From contig NC_082413.1 of the NCBI RefSeq assembly GCF_004011695.2, positions 1,657,001-1,721,000 on the forward strand: a stretch of 64,000 nt of DNA. The letters run 5' to 3'. The position numbers and the translations under genes are program-made. Shown here in pieces: positions 1 to 10,791 of this stretch (position 1 is the first letter of the stretch; every line of letters begins with the position of its first letter). This DNA comes from Ascochyta rabiei (lineage: Eukaryota; Ascomycota; Dothideomycetes; Pleosporales; Didymellaceae). A model generated the notes under the pieces. That model saw only the letters and a program-made list of their open reading frames with translations. It was not told the origin of the DNA and ran no database searches.

Positions 1-830
1 ATGATAGCGCAATTCACGCCCCTTGCGCTCGTGTAACACGAAAGACGTGGCGTGGTTTACCATACGTGCCTTGAAACTGGGCATCACGATGGCAGTAGCA
101 GCGGTGATCAGATACCATTCAAGCATGTTCGGAGGTGGCCGATGCATACATCTTGTCTTGTCTTGTCTTGTCGTATCGATTGATTGATTGATTGATTGAT
201 TGTAATTAACATCATGTCTTGTCGTATCGTCACCACGAAAGAATGTATTTCACTCGTCCACCACGACGCATCGTGTCTACCAAAACAACGCCCAGCAGCT
301 TCCAACGTGCCATCTCCATCAGCTTGGTGCTTCTGGCACGAGTGACTGACACTTTTCACAACATCAAAGTGGTCTTTTTCGTGCCGCCATAACGTTCCAG
401 CCATCCCAATATGAGCATGTCCGTGCTTTATGACGCAACTGGGGAAAATTTCTGGCGGTTTGTCGATCGTGTGTGGATGCCTGACGTCGTTCAGAGTGTG
501 GCCTCGGTTTGAGCCTCAGAGGAAGTCCATGAAGAGGTGGTGAAGAAGGCTCCAATCAGCCCGCACGCGTTCTGACACTCAAGTATCGCTCATGCGCAGG
601 CGCAGGCATGTGTGACTGTGATGGGGGGCCCCGGTTTTCTGGGGCAAACGGCGATCTGATTGGTGTCGGGGAGGAATCTGCATCTCCGACTGTCCAGCTC
701 CAGGCCCGGTGTCGGCTGGAGCTTGGACAAAAAATCGACTCCACACAGCCAGACGTCTCCCATAAAGACTCGATAATCCCCCAGTCGTCTCCCATCAAGA
801 TCCCCCTCACACACTCTTCGCACATCCACA
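1..830. other. Upstream region of the reductoisomerase gene, no gene seen
   Basis: I see no convincing coding region here. Short open frames on both strands lack splice sites and recognisable protein features. The last 150 bases before position 831 are rich in C and A, as expected for a fungal 5' untranslated leader. The only distinct structure is the simple repeat at 151-202. Confidence 0.6.
151..202. repeat. Simple repeats (TCTTG)n and (GATT)n
   Basis: About four copies of TCTTG (151-172) are followed by about six copies of GATT (178-202). Slippage-type microsatellite in non-coding DNA. Confidence 0.9.
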
Positions 831-2227
831 ATGGCCTCAAGACAAGCTCCCCGTGCTCTCCGCAACGCCGCCAGGCAATTGGCTGCCGCTCCTGCCCAGA
901 AGCGCACCTTTGTCTCGGCCATCAGCGCTGCTTCCCGCACAGCTGCCCCCAAGGCTGCTGTCTCCACCCGGTTCCAGCAGACCCGTGGCATCAAGACCAT
1001 CGACTTCGCTGGCACCAAGGAGACCGTCTACGGTAGGTTTTCATGCCATTGACGTGTACTGGAATGGGCGCTGACGAAAACAAATAGAGCGCGCCGACTG
1101 GCCCAAGGAGAAGCTTCTCGTGAGTGACCCGTGCCTCAATGGCATCGATTTCGGTCTCGATGCATCGAACTCGACTTCAATGGCATCATGAGCTAACAGC
1201 CAAGTAGGAGTACTTCAAGAACGACACCCTTGCCCTCATCGGCTACGGCTCCCAGGGTCACGGCCAGGGTCTCAACCTCCGTGACAACGGCCTGAACGTC
1301 ATCGTCGGTGTACGAAAGAACGGTGCCTCGTGGAAGGAGGCCGAGCAGGATGGCTGGGTCCCCGGCAAGAACCTGTTCGACATTGACGAGGCCATTGGCA
1401 AGTCCACCATTGTCATGAACCTGCTCTCCGACGCCGCCCAGTCCGAGACATGGCCCCAGATCAAGCCCCAGCTTGCTGGCAAGGTAAGACCCATACACCT
1501 CGTTGAGCTGACCATTGCATGCTGACTGGCGCAGACCCTCTACTTCTCCCACGGCTTCTCCCCTGTCTTCAAGGACCTCACCAAGGTCGAAGTCCCCACC
1601 GACATTGACGTCATCCTCGTCGCCCCCAAGGGCTCCGGCCGCACTGTCCGCACTCTCTTCCGTGAGGGCCGCGGTATCAACTCCTCCATCGCCGTCTACC
1701 AGGACGTTACCGGCAAGGCCGAGGAGAAGGCCATCGCCCTCGGTGTTGCCGTCGGCTCCGGCTACCTCTACAAGACCACCTTCGAGAAGGAGGTCTACTC
1801 CGACCTGTACGGTGAGCGTGGTTGCCTGATGGGCGGAATCCACGGCATGTTCCTCGCCCAGTACGAGGTTCTCCGCGAGCGCGGTCACTCTCCCTCCGAG
1901 GCTTTCAACGAGACCGTCGAGGAGGCTACCCAGTCGCTGTACCCCTTGATCGGCAACTACGGCATGGACTACATGTACAACGCCTGCTCCACAACTGCCC
2001 GCCGTGGTGCTCTCGACTGGCAGAAACGCTTCAAGGATGCGCTGAAGCCCGTCTTCAACGACCTCTACACATCTGTCGCTGACGGTACCGAGACCAAGAG
2101 GTCGCTCGAGTACAACTCCCAGCCCGACTACCGCGAGAAGTACGCTGCCGAGCTCAAGGAGATTGACGACCTTGAGATCTGGCGCGCCGGAAAGGCTGTC
2201 CGCGGTCTGCGCCCTGAGAACAAGTAA
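831..2227 (+). CDS. ILV5: Ketol-acid reductoisomerase, mitochondrial
   Basis: Converts acetolactate and acetohydroxybutyrate to dihydroxy acids with NADPH and Mg2+, the second common step of valine and isoleucine synthesis, in mitochondria. Four exons: 831-1032, 1088-1119, 1208-1483 and 1535-2227, giving 400 residues; every junction is GT-AG and keeps frame. Residues 1-55 are rich in Ala, Arg and Ser with few acidic residues, a mitochondrial presequence. The Rossmann NADPH site is visible as ALIGYGSQGHGQGLNLRD. The C-terminal part has the family's FREGRG, GYLYKTTFEKEVYSDLYGERG and NACSTTARRG stretches. Length matches fungal Ilv5. The start was chosen because it opens the presequence; a +1 frame start at 853 lacks all family features. 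Confidence 0.95.
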
Positions 2228-3331
2228 ACATTTCTTGGGTAGTGTAACGGCGTGATGGTGTGTAGATATACTGTCTTGTTATCGGATTCTGGATTGCGCT
2301 TTGTCCGCGCTTCTTCTTCGGCGCAGGGTTCTTGGTCTACAGTGCGGAACGGAAAGGAATACAGTGGAAAAGCTAAATGATACCTTACTTTCTTGACAAC
2401 CACAATTGTCTTTGCTCTTGCATGCGTGAAGCTTGGGTGCAGTGATTCAACATGCACTACAAGAAAGATCAAGTCTACCTGTCAGGACCCAGCCTGCCCA
2501 CCGAGCCCTACAAGCCAAAAAGGTATCCATGCTCAACCAGGTACCAGTAGTGAGCCTTCGGCCCAAACAGTATTACTTGCTGCCAATACCAGATAAGAGG
2601 TAGACGTTGCCACACGTTGGCCTCATACTACCTACTATGAACGACCTAATCAGACAGCTCTAGCATTTTGAGGACGAGAATGCGTTATTGTACTTTCTCT
2701 ATGCTACCTAGTAGAATAATATTTTTTTAAAAAAAAAAAATCGTATTTTCCCTAAACTTATACTGTTAGGTTATAATGAAGAATCGGATAGTGTGGATAT
2801 ATAGGTATTGTGTGCGAGTTGTTCCAATAGATGTTGCCCTCTAAAGTATCTACGTGTGTTGTATTGTTTAAGGGCTGGGGATAACTCATAGGAATAGATA
2901 GGCGAGAGAAGGCACAGCAAGTAAGTATTAAAATTGATATGAAAGGTTGAGCGGGAGATGAAGGGGTTGATACCGGTTTGCTACAGAAGGGAATAGAGGT
3001 TCTCAATCATCTGGCTGCTGGTATGGAGCGAATACAGAGCTTATGATTGAACTGCGTACGAGCGACTGTAAGCTTCAGTTATAGTGGAACGTTTTTTTTT
3101 TCTTCGCGATGGTTCAGTGGGGTGAGTGGATGGTTGCGCGTTGCGTTGTTTGCTGTTCTCTGGTATCGTTCCTTCTTCTTGTAGGCGCATCGTTTGCTGA
3201 CATTTGGAAACGTCTGACCAAGCTTTGTGGATTCGTGATCTCGACGTGCTCGCAATTAGCTCTGAGCGGGCGTGGATTGTTGCTGATGTGTGCTGTTGGT
3301 CTTTGCAACAGTAGTTATTCTGAAGCTTTGT
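2228..3331. other. Spacer without a recognisable gene
   Basis: Holds the 3' end of the reductoisomerase gene and an A/T-rich stretch with a long A run near 2727-2740. Open frames here are short and lack splice signals or family resemblance. A plus-strand open frame beginning at 3109 runs into the antisense of the broken gene at 3332-4069 and is probably its shadow. Confidence 0.6.
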
Positions 3332-4069
3332 TTAGAATGGCAAGTCTTCCAGAACCTTTGCAAGCTTGCTCTGATCTTTGTCCTTCAAATACTCCATCAT
3401 GTGGCAGTCCCAATTGTGCCATAGATTTTCCGCTCGCTGCTTGTCGTGCCCATCGAGCTCGTCGTGCTCGTCATGCTCATCCTCGGCCTCCAATCCCCCC
3501 TTGGCCTTGTCATCTGCCTCGCCATCGTCCTCGTCATCTTCTTAGTCATCATACCAGAACACACTGCCGTCATCGGCATCGGCTTGTTTTAGTGCAACTC
3601 TGGTTTCTTCGGTTTCTTCCATGAGGTCCCTAATAAGGCGAAATCGCTCTACATACATCCTAGCAAGTCTCATGGAGACGCCGAAATACTCACACTATGC
3701 CAGTTAGCAAACACCATACTCATAACAACTGCATAGCGCCCTTACCTCAGCTTCTTCAAAACCATCGAGCTTTTTCCAAGAAGTCGTCATACATGTGCTC
3801 CCTCGGATGCTTCCTCGACATGACGGCGTCCACAATGTCGTCAGTGTTGACGGCTTCCATGAATTCGGTGTCTTCCTTCAGCTTACGAATGAGGTGTTCT
3901 TTTGCCTCCTAGATTCTTTGGTTGAAAGAGAAGATAGCGACTGCTGTCGGCTTTTCTCGCATACCCACGGCTGCAGTTCGTCAGTCTTTGTCACCGAAGC
4001 TTCGGTCCAGTTTGCTTGACCTTTGTAGATGAACGCGTGGGCCGATCTTCTGGCCTGGTGTGCTTCCAT
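3332..4069 (-). pseudogene. Recently broken three-exon gene, acidic protein of unknown function
   Basis: On the minus strand three exons can be read: 3965-4069, 3746-3908 and 3332-3694. Introns are clean (GTATGC...CTAG and GTAAGG...ATAG, 56 and 51 nt). The conceptual product is about 209 residues: a basic N-terminus, a helical charged middle, and an acidic Asp/Glu/His-rich stretch before a C-terminus ending in EDLPF. Two lesions interrupt it. Exon 2 has a run of five A (plus-strand T at 3771-3775) where four would keep frame through the splice site. Exon 3 has an in-frame TAA at 3542-3544 inside an Asp/Glu run. Everything else is intact, so the damage is recent or a sequencing error. I do not recognise the family. 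Confidence 0.6.
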
Positions 4070-4494
4070 GGCGCCTTGTTGCAATTTTTGTGGGGTTGGA
4101 GGGGAGAAATAAGAGTGTGAGATTGGAGGGAGGGGCGAGATAGCGATGAGCGATATCGATGCGCGAGTTTTGGGTAAGTGGCGGAAGCTTCCAGCCGCCG
4201 TCACTGCGACTCACCTTCACCTTCACTCACCAAATATGACGCACCAACTGAGTCACGGCAACTCAACAATACTGTGCGTTATCCCCAGGCCCACCCAAGG
4301 AATAAAGGTTAATCTTCAAGCCTAAAGAGTCAGCTACTCAAGCTGATAATGTAGAGGCAGGTTTTGCGTACTGCACCGTGTGTCACATGTGTACTCATAA
4401 TCTCGAGAAGGACAAGCTCGAACAACCATAGAAATCACCGCGAGTTTAGTATCCATTCACATCCCAATCCAATCCAAAGCACCCAAGCAAACCC

Positions 4495-4894
4495 TCACCC
4501 ACCCAACACCTCCGCCTCAAACCCATCCCGATCCCTCCTCACAAGCTCCGCCCTCCTCCTCTTCAACCCCACCAAAACCATCTCTCCATCTTCAAGGCTC
4601 ACCTAGAGACGTCAGTCTCAATCCATCCTCCACCTCCAATGCCAACTGCATTTCAGAGGCTGGAGTAAGTCATCTACTTACAGCCAGCTTTTCTATCTCA
4701 CTCGCACACTTCTGCAGCAGGCAAAACCACTTCTTCGTTCCTTCGTCCTGCAAATCATGGTGCTCTTTCGTCGCAAGCTTGGTTCGCGCGCGCATGTATG
4801 ACTTGTACGTGGTTCGGTCGGCTTTGCGGAGGTGAGTAAGTTCGCACTCTTTAGTTTTGATCTCGGCGGTGAGGGTTTGTAGGGTGCTGGTTGG
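4495..4894 (-). CDS. 3' part of a small coiled-coil protein gene (5' end unresolved)
   Basis: Two minus-strand exons join in frame: 4682-4894 (acceptor ...TCCACAG) and 4495-4602, across a 79-nt intron with donor GTAAGT and acceptor TCTCTAG. The joined reading is charged and helical, with segments such as TLTAEIKTKECELTHLRKAD and KCASEIEKLAVSLEDGEMVL, and ends at TGA 4495-4497. This looks like a short coiled-coil protein. The upstream exon and start codon were not identified: the frame is closed just before 4894, so another exon must lie at higher coordinates. No family recognised. An overlapping minus-strand open frame (4693-5334) in another phase looks like a shadow. Confidence 0.45.
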
Positions 4895-5831
4895 CTGTGG
4901 AGGAAGTCAGGTGTATGTCGTGTTGAGTGCGGGAGGAGTTGGCTTGCGCTGGGGAGCGTTAACATGGTAGGGTGGTGGTTTTTTCTGGTAGGGCTTGGGT
5001 TTGGAGAGGAAGTGGTGATTATGGATAGATAATGGGAGGCTGAAGAGTATTGAGGAGGTGCTTTCGTTGAGGTACTTTTCTTAGATGCGAAGTGGAGTGA
5101 GGTCGAGGTGAAGGAGCCATTGTCTGCATGGTAGGGATCAAGGAGTGAAGGATTAACTTCGCATACACTGGGTACGGCATAGTGAAAAGAGTTGACGTTC
5201 TTAGCAGAATTTGGTTCCCAACCACAGAATCCTGAGGAAGTTCTATCGCGAGATGCACAGGCAAAGCTGAGATGTAACTTCGGTGTCACTACATACAAGT
5301 TGCTAGCTCCTGTCTTTCCTTTGCTATTACCCAATCACAGCAAATTTAGTCGTGAATACTAGAGTTTGGTGAGTAGGTAGCCAACAAGTAGTGGCTATCG
5401 ATGCAATGTACACATAAAAGAGATGAGGAACAAGGGGTATGAGAGTCTTTGAAAGGTAAGCTTTCAGCTCTATCGGATTACAAGTCCTCTAACCCATGAG
5501 GGCACAGGTAACGGAGTGATGTAAGGGTTTGCAGAGTGCAGTCCAAGAGTTCTCTGGAGCGGATTGATAAATCTGGAGTTTGAAATTGGTTGGGAGGTTG
5601 GATCATAGTGGAAAGGGTTCAACGGAATTTATCTACACACGTGTCATACGTGGTAGTGTATCCATCACTACGATCGGTAGCCAAAGATACATAGACAGTG
5701 TCATCGAGCAATGCGAGAATTGCTGAAAAGAGTGCCCGACTTGCGGGTTACCATGTACCCCAAGAAAGTGATACACAGAAAGATCAGCTGATCATCCTCT
5801 ACCTTCCTACCTCCCCGCTCTTACCACCCAC
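4895..5831. other. Spacer, may hold the first exon(s) of the preceding minus-strand gene
   Basis: No complete gene can be read. The missing 5' exon of the coiled-coil gene ending at 4495 should lie in the first few hundred bases. The rest is presumably the 3' flank of the secreted-protein gene that ends at 5832. Confidence 0.5.
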
Positions 5832-6627
5832 CTACTCGGTCAGATTCTGCTTCTCAATAACAATCTTCTCAACAGTCCAAGTCTTCCCCCCATCCACACT
5901 CTTCATACCCGAAGAAGTAGCGCCCGTCAGCGCCAACGTCTTATCGAGCCCAGCATCCGCCTCATTAAGAACAAGCGTGATGTTGTCCCAGCCTACACAC
6001 ATTAGTACCAGCATCCAACTCCCCACACGCGAAACAAAACCTACTGTGTGCATCCAGCGTACCGCAGCCATCAGCATAACATTCAGTACCGGAGTAGAAA
6101 ACCGCGGGCTTCATGCCCTTTGCGTTGCTCGCTTTGGAGATGACGCTCCCGCCCATGCTGATGCTCTGGTCGATCATGCCCGTGCTGGAGTTAATCTCGA
6201 CGACGAAGTCGAGCGATGTGTTAGATGGGATTGGGACGTAGTCCTCCCCGATTTGCCCCGTCGGCGTGTACGTGCTAGCGGTGGCGCACCAGTGCTTGTT
6301 ATCTGCTGGGCAGCCCCAGACTTCGTTGTTGGGGCCCCAGTTTACAAGGGGTTGGACAAAGTCCATGTTTAGGACGTCGCCAGCGTTGGGGTTGTTTTGC
6401 AGGCCGATCCAGAGGGCAAGCCAGCGTTGATCCTCCTTGGTGGTTAGGTAGTCGGTTGGAGGGGCTGGGACGCTGAGCGAGTAGGTGGCTTTGGTGATGT
6501 ATTGGCCGTTTGTGGTTGGGCCTAGGTAGAACATGTTGCCGTACTCATAGTTTGGGTAGGGGTCGGCGGCTAAGGTAACGGCGCTGAGGCCGAAGGTGAG
6601 GGCGGCAAGAATGGTGGTACGAGACAT
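5832..6627 (-). CDS. Secreted protein of unknown function
   Basis: Two exons, 6045-6627 and 5832-5992, separated by a 52-nt GTAGGT...GTGTAG intron, give 247 residues. The N-terminus is a clear signal peptide (MSRTTILAALTFGLSAVTLA, cleavage likely near residue 20). No further membrane segment follows. The mature part is rich in Trp, Asn, Pro and aromatic residues, with stretches such as LALWIGLQNN and VNWGPNNEVWGC, two pairs of cysteines and several N-glycosylation sequons (NTS, NSS, NIT, NLT). This suggests a beta-rich extracellular fold, possibly a lectin/glucanase- or eqolisin-like sandwich, but I could not assign catalytic residues. The start is the first Met of the signal peptide. Confidence 0.8.
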
Positions 6628-7492
6628 CGCGTAGAGAATCTTGGTAGTTGATGTGGTTGTGATTTATTGAACGACAAGGGTTGGTGTGAAAAGAAGGAGG
6701 ACTGCACAGCAGCATAACGAAAGATACAAACGAGTGTGAGAAGTGCAATAGGAAGTCGGAGACCAGTTTCGGAAGTTCGCAAGTGTTTATGAGGATAACG
6801 TGCGGAAAAATAACGGAACAAGCTCATCTCGGCGCAGGACAAGCATTACGGGAAGTGGAACCTTGCTCATTGAAACGAAACATCAGGGGGCGAAGATCGC
6901 AACTTAGCCATGCTAGCGTACCAAGTATATTAGGCAACGTCAGCATACAGGCCAAGGGCTTGTACGATTAGATAGCAACGATGACCCTTGAGGGTACGTG
7001 GACAGGGAATGATATTCTGGGCTTCTGTTTAGCGTGGCTGTTACCCCAGAATGCATACATGTGGGGGGCAGCAAAACGCTACGAGACCGACAGCACCGAT
7101 GACAACACAATTTTGGAAAGCCCAGCAAATAGTAAATATTAGTTCTTCGATTTTGAACTACCTCTTCTTCTCCGTATGCTGTGTAGAAAGCTGAGAACTC
7201 GAACTCCGAGTCCAGGCAGAGGTATTCGTAAAAATAAGGAGAAAAAATAGCATCTTTCAGCAGGCATATTGACACCTTAAATCATCAAAAGAAGATGCTA
7301 ACATCGAAGAGGAAGGCCGCTGACGTCGTTTTGGTGTTCGACCGTGAGGTGGGAGCAATTTACCCAACCTATAAAATGTGAGAAAAAGGAAACATCTCGA
7401 CCTGCACGAAAACGCCTCTACTCTCAGGCTATCTAGTGCTTGGGGCTGCAACAGCATACATGTAGACCTGCTTTAACAAACTCTGTTGTAGC
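6628..7492. other. Spacer
   Basis: Holds the promoter of the secreted-protein gene. A short plus-strand open frame starting at 7295 (28 codons) and intron-like GT...AG stretches just before 7493 hint that the small gene at 7493 may have upstream exons, but I could not join them in frame. Confidence 0.4.
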
Positions 7493-7891
7493 ATGGACGA
7501 GGATCCGTTTGAACGACTCGACAACGTGTCCCGCGCCTACGTAGGCCTGGACAAAATCATGTTTGGAATGTATCGCGACAAGGACGGTGGCTGGCACCGT
7601 ATTTCGGCTGTTCTTCTCAAGGCAAGCTATTGTTCACATGTGCGCGAGCTGGTGCTTCCCGAAGCTTTTCCTGTCAAACAACTAGAGATAGCTCAAAAGC
7701 TTCTTGCTCGCGCTCATTCGAAGTCCTCCAAGAAGTCAGCTAGCGTGGCGTCAACGGGGCCACTCTCACCTCGCGAGCAAGTCATTACTCAGGCTGATCA
7801 ATCGGCTCTTGAAGCGGCTGCTAGGCTGTTGCCACAACCATCTACACGCTCCAAATTGCAGCCTCATCTAAATGTAGGTTCTGCACATTAA
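7493..7891 (+). CDS. Possible small hypothetical protein
   Basis: An open frame of 132 codons starting at ATG 7493. The product starts with MDEDPFERLDNVSRAYVGLD, is balanced in charge, and has a Ser/Lys-rich middle near residues 75-85. Nothing is recognised. The base before the ATG ends a good intron-acceptor-like sequence (GTAGAC...CTTTAAC...TTGTAG), so the real start may lie upstream. The frame ends just after a GTAGGT donor-like site, so it may also continue downstream. Kept at low confidence. Confidence 0.35.
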   Translation: MDEDPFERLDNVSRAYVGLDKIMFGMYRDKDGGWHRISAVLLKASYCSHVRELVLPEAFPVKQLEIAQKLLARAHSKSSKKSASVASTGPLSPREQVITQADQSALEAAARLLPQPSTRSKLQPHLNVGSAH

Positions 7892-8709
7892 TTAGCTCGT
7901 TCTTAGTGTTTGGCGACAATCTACCACGGCTAGCAAATCTCATCTGTCGTGTCGAGAAGACCATACGTCCATATATTAATGCCTTACAACCAGCGATAAA
8001 AGCTCTTCAAAGCATCCTCACTTACCTCCGGCACAACACGACGAGCTGCTTCAATGCAAGCTGATGCTTGGTGTCCATATTCAATGGTACACAAATTCGC
8101 TAGTACTAGGAAGAAACTTATTTGGGAGATGCATCAACACCACGCTCAACCGATGGGTTTTTCCCTAACAAACAGTGCGATAGCGACATAGCATATTTTC
8201 AGCAGGGATGATGTGTAGCAGTTATGAACGACAACTGTTCCTATGTCGGCCTGAGATCTTCCTGATATTTCTTTTTCTGCATCTGCAGTCGTCTTAGGTA
8301 AACTAGAGCATCTCCAATGTAATGTCATTCGTCTCAACAACTAGCAACCATGAACAGATTCAAACTCAATTATATTTCTTTCCCTAACTGTGTTGCGCAA
8401 GATTTCCTCTGCGCTGCGCCTGCTCAAAGAAAATCAAACCAACTCCCGTATGCTGCGCTGAGCTGAAGAAGAAAAGCATACTCGCCGGGTTTGATCAGTA
8501 ACATAGGTAGGGCATGCCAATCGTTCATGCACATCAGTGAAAAGAAATCTAGAAGAAAAATCTCTTTCCATCAGCCGATATAAGTATACCTGCAACCAGA
8601 CAAAGAAGGAAAAGAAAGAAGTGTTTCGCTGACGTCGAGCTGAAGCCGACCGCGTTGTCATGGCCCAGTCTGAAAAGATAAGCAAGAGAAATTAAGAAAA
8701 GAAAGCCGT
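7892..8709. other. Spacer downstream of the PEP carboxykinase gene
   Basis: Contains the 3' flank of the carboxykinase gene. No gene, RNA or repeat that I can support. Confidence 0.5.
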
Positions 8710-10791
8710 TTACGCCACAGCTGGGCCTGCCGCCTTTACTTCACTGCTTGAGCCATCTTCGTACTTCTTGAAGTTCTCCACGAACAGTGTGCCCAGCTTC
8801 TCGACCTCGCCCTTGAAATCGGCCGAGCCGTTCCAGCTCTTGGCAGGGTTGAGCAGCTCGTCAGGGACGTTGGGGCAGGTCTTGGGCACGGACAGGTTGA
8901 AGGTCTCGTAGGTCTCGTACTCGACGTTTGCGAGCTCGCCCGAGTGGATGGCGTCGAGGATCGCGCGGGTGTACTTGAGCGGGCAGCGCTTTCCTCCTGT
9001 GGTGGCGCCAGCACCGACCCAGCCGGTGTTGAGGAGCCATGCGTTGGCACCGTGCTCTTTGATCTTCTCGGCGAGCATCTTGGCGTAACGCATAGGGTGG
9101 AGAGCGAGGAAGGGCTGGGCGAAGCAGGAGGAGAAGGTGGCCTGGGGCTCGGTGACACCCTGCTCGGTTCCGGCCATCTTGGAGGTGTAACCGGAGATGA
9201 AGTGGTACATGGTCTGCTCGGGGTTGAGCTTGGAGATGGGAGGGAGGACACCGCGGGCGTCGCAGGTGAGGAGGATGATGTTCTTGGGGTGGCTGTCGGA
9301 CTTGCAGGGGATCTTGGTGTTCTCGATGTACTCGATGGGGTAGGCGCAGCGGGTGTTCTCAGTCAGAGTGTCGTCGTCGTAGTCAACAATACGGGTGACG
9401 GGGTCGAAGACAACGTTCTCGAGGATGGAGCCGAACTTGATGGCGTTGAAAATATCGGGCTCCTTCTCGGCGGAGAGACCAATGGTCTTGGCGTAGCAAC
9501 CGCCCTCAATGTTGAAGATACCAGTGTCGGACCAGCAGTGCTCGTCGTCACCGATGAGTGCACGCTTGGGGTCAGCAGACAGGGTGGTCTTGCCAGTACC
9601 GGACAGACCGAAGAAGACGGTAACATCGCCGTTCTTGCCCTCGTTGGCAGACGAGTGAAGTGTGAGGACGTTGTGCTTGACGGGCATTTCGTAGAAGAGG
9701 ACAGTGAAGATTCCCTGAGCAGTTAGCATCGCTCTTAAACAACATGAGAACTGCATACCTTCTTCATTTCTCCAGCATACTCGGTACCGAGGATGACCAT
9801 CTCCTTCTCGGCGAAGTTGATGGCAACGGATGTGGCCGAGGTCATACCGCTGGTGAACCTGTTGGCAGGGAAGGCACCACCGTTGTAGATGACATAGTCG
9901 GGGTGGAAGTGCTCAAGCTCCTCCCTCGATGGGCGGATCAACATGTTGCGCATGAAGAGAGCGTGGTAGGCGCGGGCGCAAACAACGCGGACGCGTATCC
10001 TGTAGCGCTCGTCCCATCCTGCGAAACCGTCCACGACGTAGATGCGCTTGCGAGTGTTGAGGTAGTCAATGGCACGCTCACGGTTGATGCGCCAGACCTG
10101 TGTGTTGTTAGCAATGCGCACGTGATGATTGTTTATGCGAGCGCTGGGCTGAAGCGTCCTGCATGAGGAAATGCGGGGGAACCGAGCACTAGCGCCAACA
10201 CGTGCAGGGATCTGGATTGATCGCGCCAATCGGCTATGTGCCTTAGTGTGCATGACGTTTGCTGCCAAATTTCACGAGCCATTTTGCGGCGTATTACGAA
10301 AGAACTCGGCAAGGACAAGCAGAAGATTGAACACTTACGTCGGGCTTCATCGGCTTGTTGACGGGGCCCCACCAGACGTTGTCTTTCGACGAGTCTTCCT
10401 CGACGATGCGCTTGTCCGAGGGCGAACGGCCGGTCTTCTCGCCAGAGTAGGCGGAGAGTGCGCCAGACGATGTGATGGCAGAGCCAGTCTCGTACACAAG
10501 AGCATCTTCGTAGAGTGCAGCGACTGACGGGTTGGCAATCTGCGCGGTGGTCAGCTTGAGATTAGAGCTTGTTGCGGGAGACAGCAACATACAATGGCTA
10601 CACGGTCGTAGTCAATGTGAGCCTTGTCGTGGAGCTCCTCCTCAATCTCGGTGTGCTCCTTCTTTGGCCTGGAGAGATGTTTGTTAGCCGTGCTGACTCC
10701 TACCTCGGCCAAGGGAGCTGAGGTCAGAGGCTCGGGTCACTCACGTAATGCCAGAAGGGTGGAGATTCGTCTTGTTGACTTGAGGAACCAT
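8710..10791 (-). CDS. acuF: Phosphoenolpyruvate carboxykinase (ATP)
   Basis: Catalyses oxaloacetate + ATP to PEP + CO2, the committed step of gluconeogenesis from acetate, fatty acids and amino acids, in the cytosol. Five exons: 10745-10791, 10593-10668, 10339-10539, 9759-10097 and 8710-9714, giving 555 residues, normal for fungal enzymes. The kinase-1a P-loop is seen as [11 protein letters not shown] and the metal-binding kinase-2 region as [20 protein letters not shown]. The N-terminal half has the family's [14 protein letters not shown] and VWWGPVNKP. One intron (10098-10338, 241 nt) is about five times longer than the others in this window. Fungal homologues are glucose-repressed and acetate-induced; no regulatory site was assigned here. 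Confidence 0.96.

Noticed and set aside
1193..1888. 231-codon minus-strand frame
   Set aside because: Antisense of the reductoisomerase exons.
8944..9726. 260-codon open frame antisense to PEP carboxykinase
   Set aside because: Gly/Val/Leu/Asp-biased shadow typical of the antisense of a highly expressed gene.
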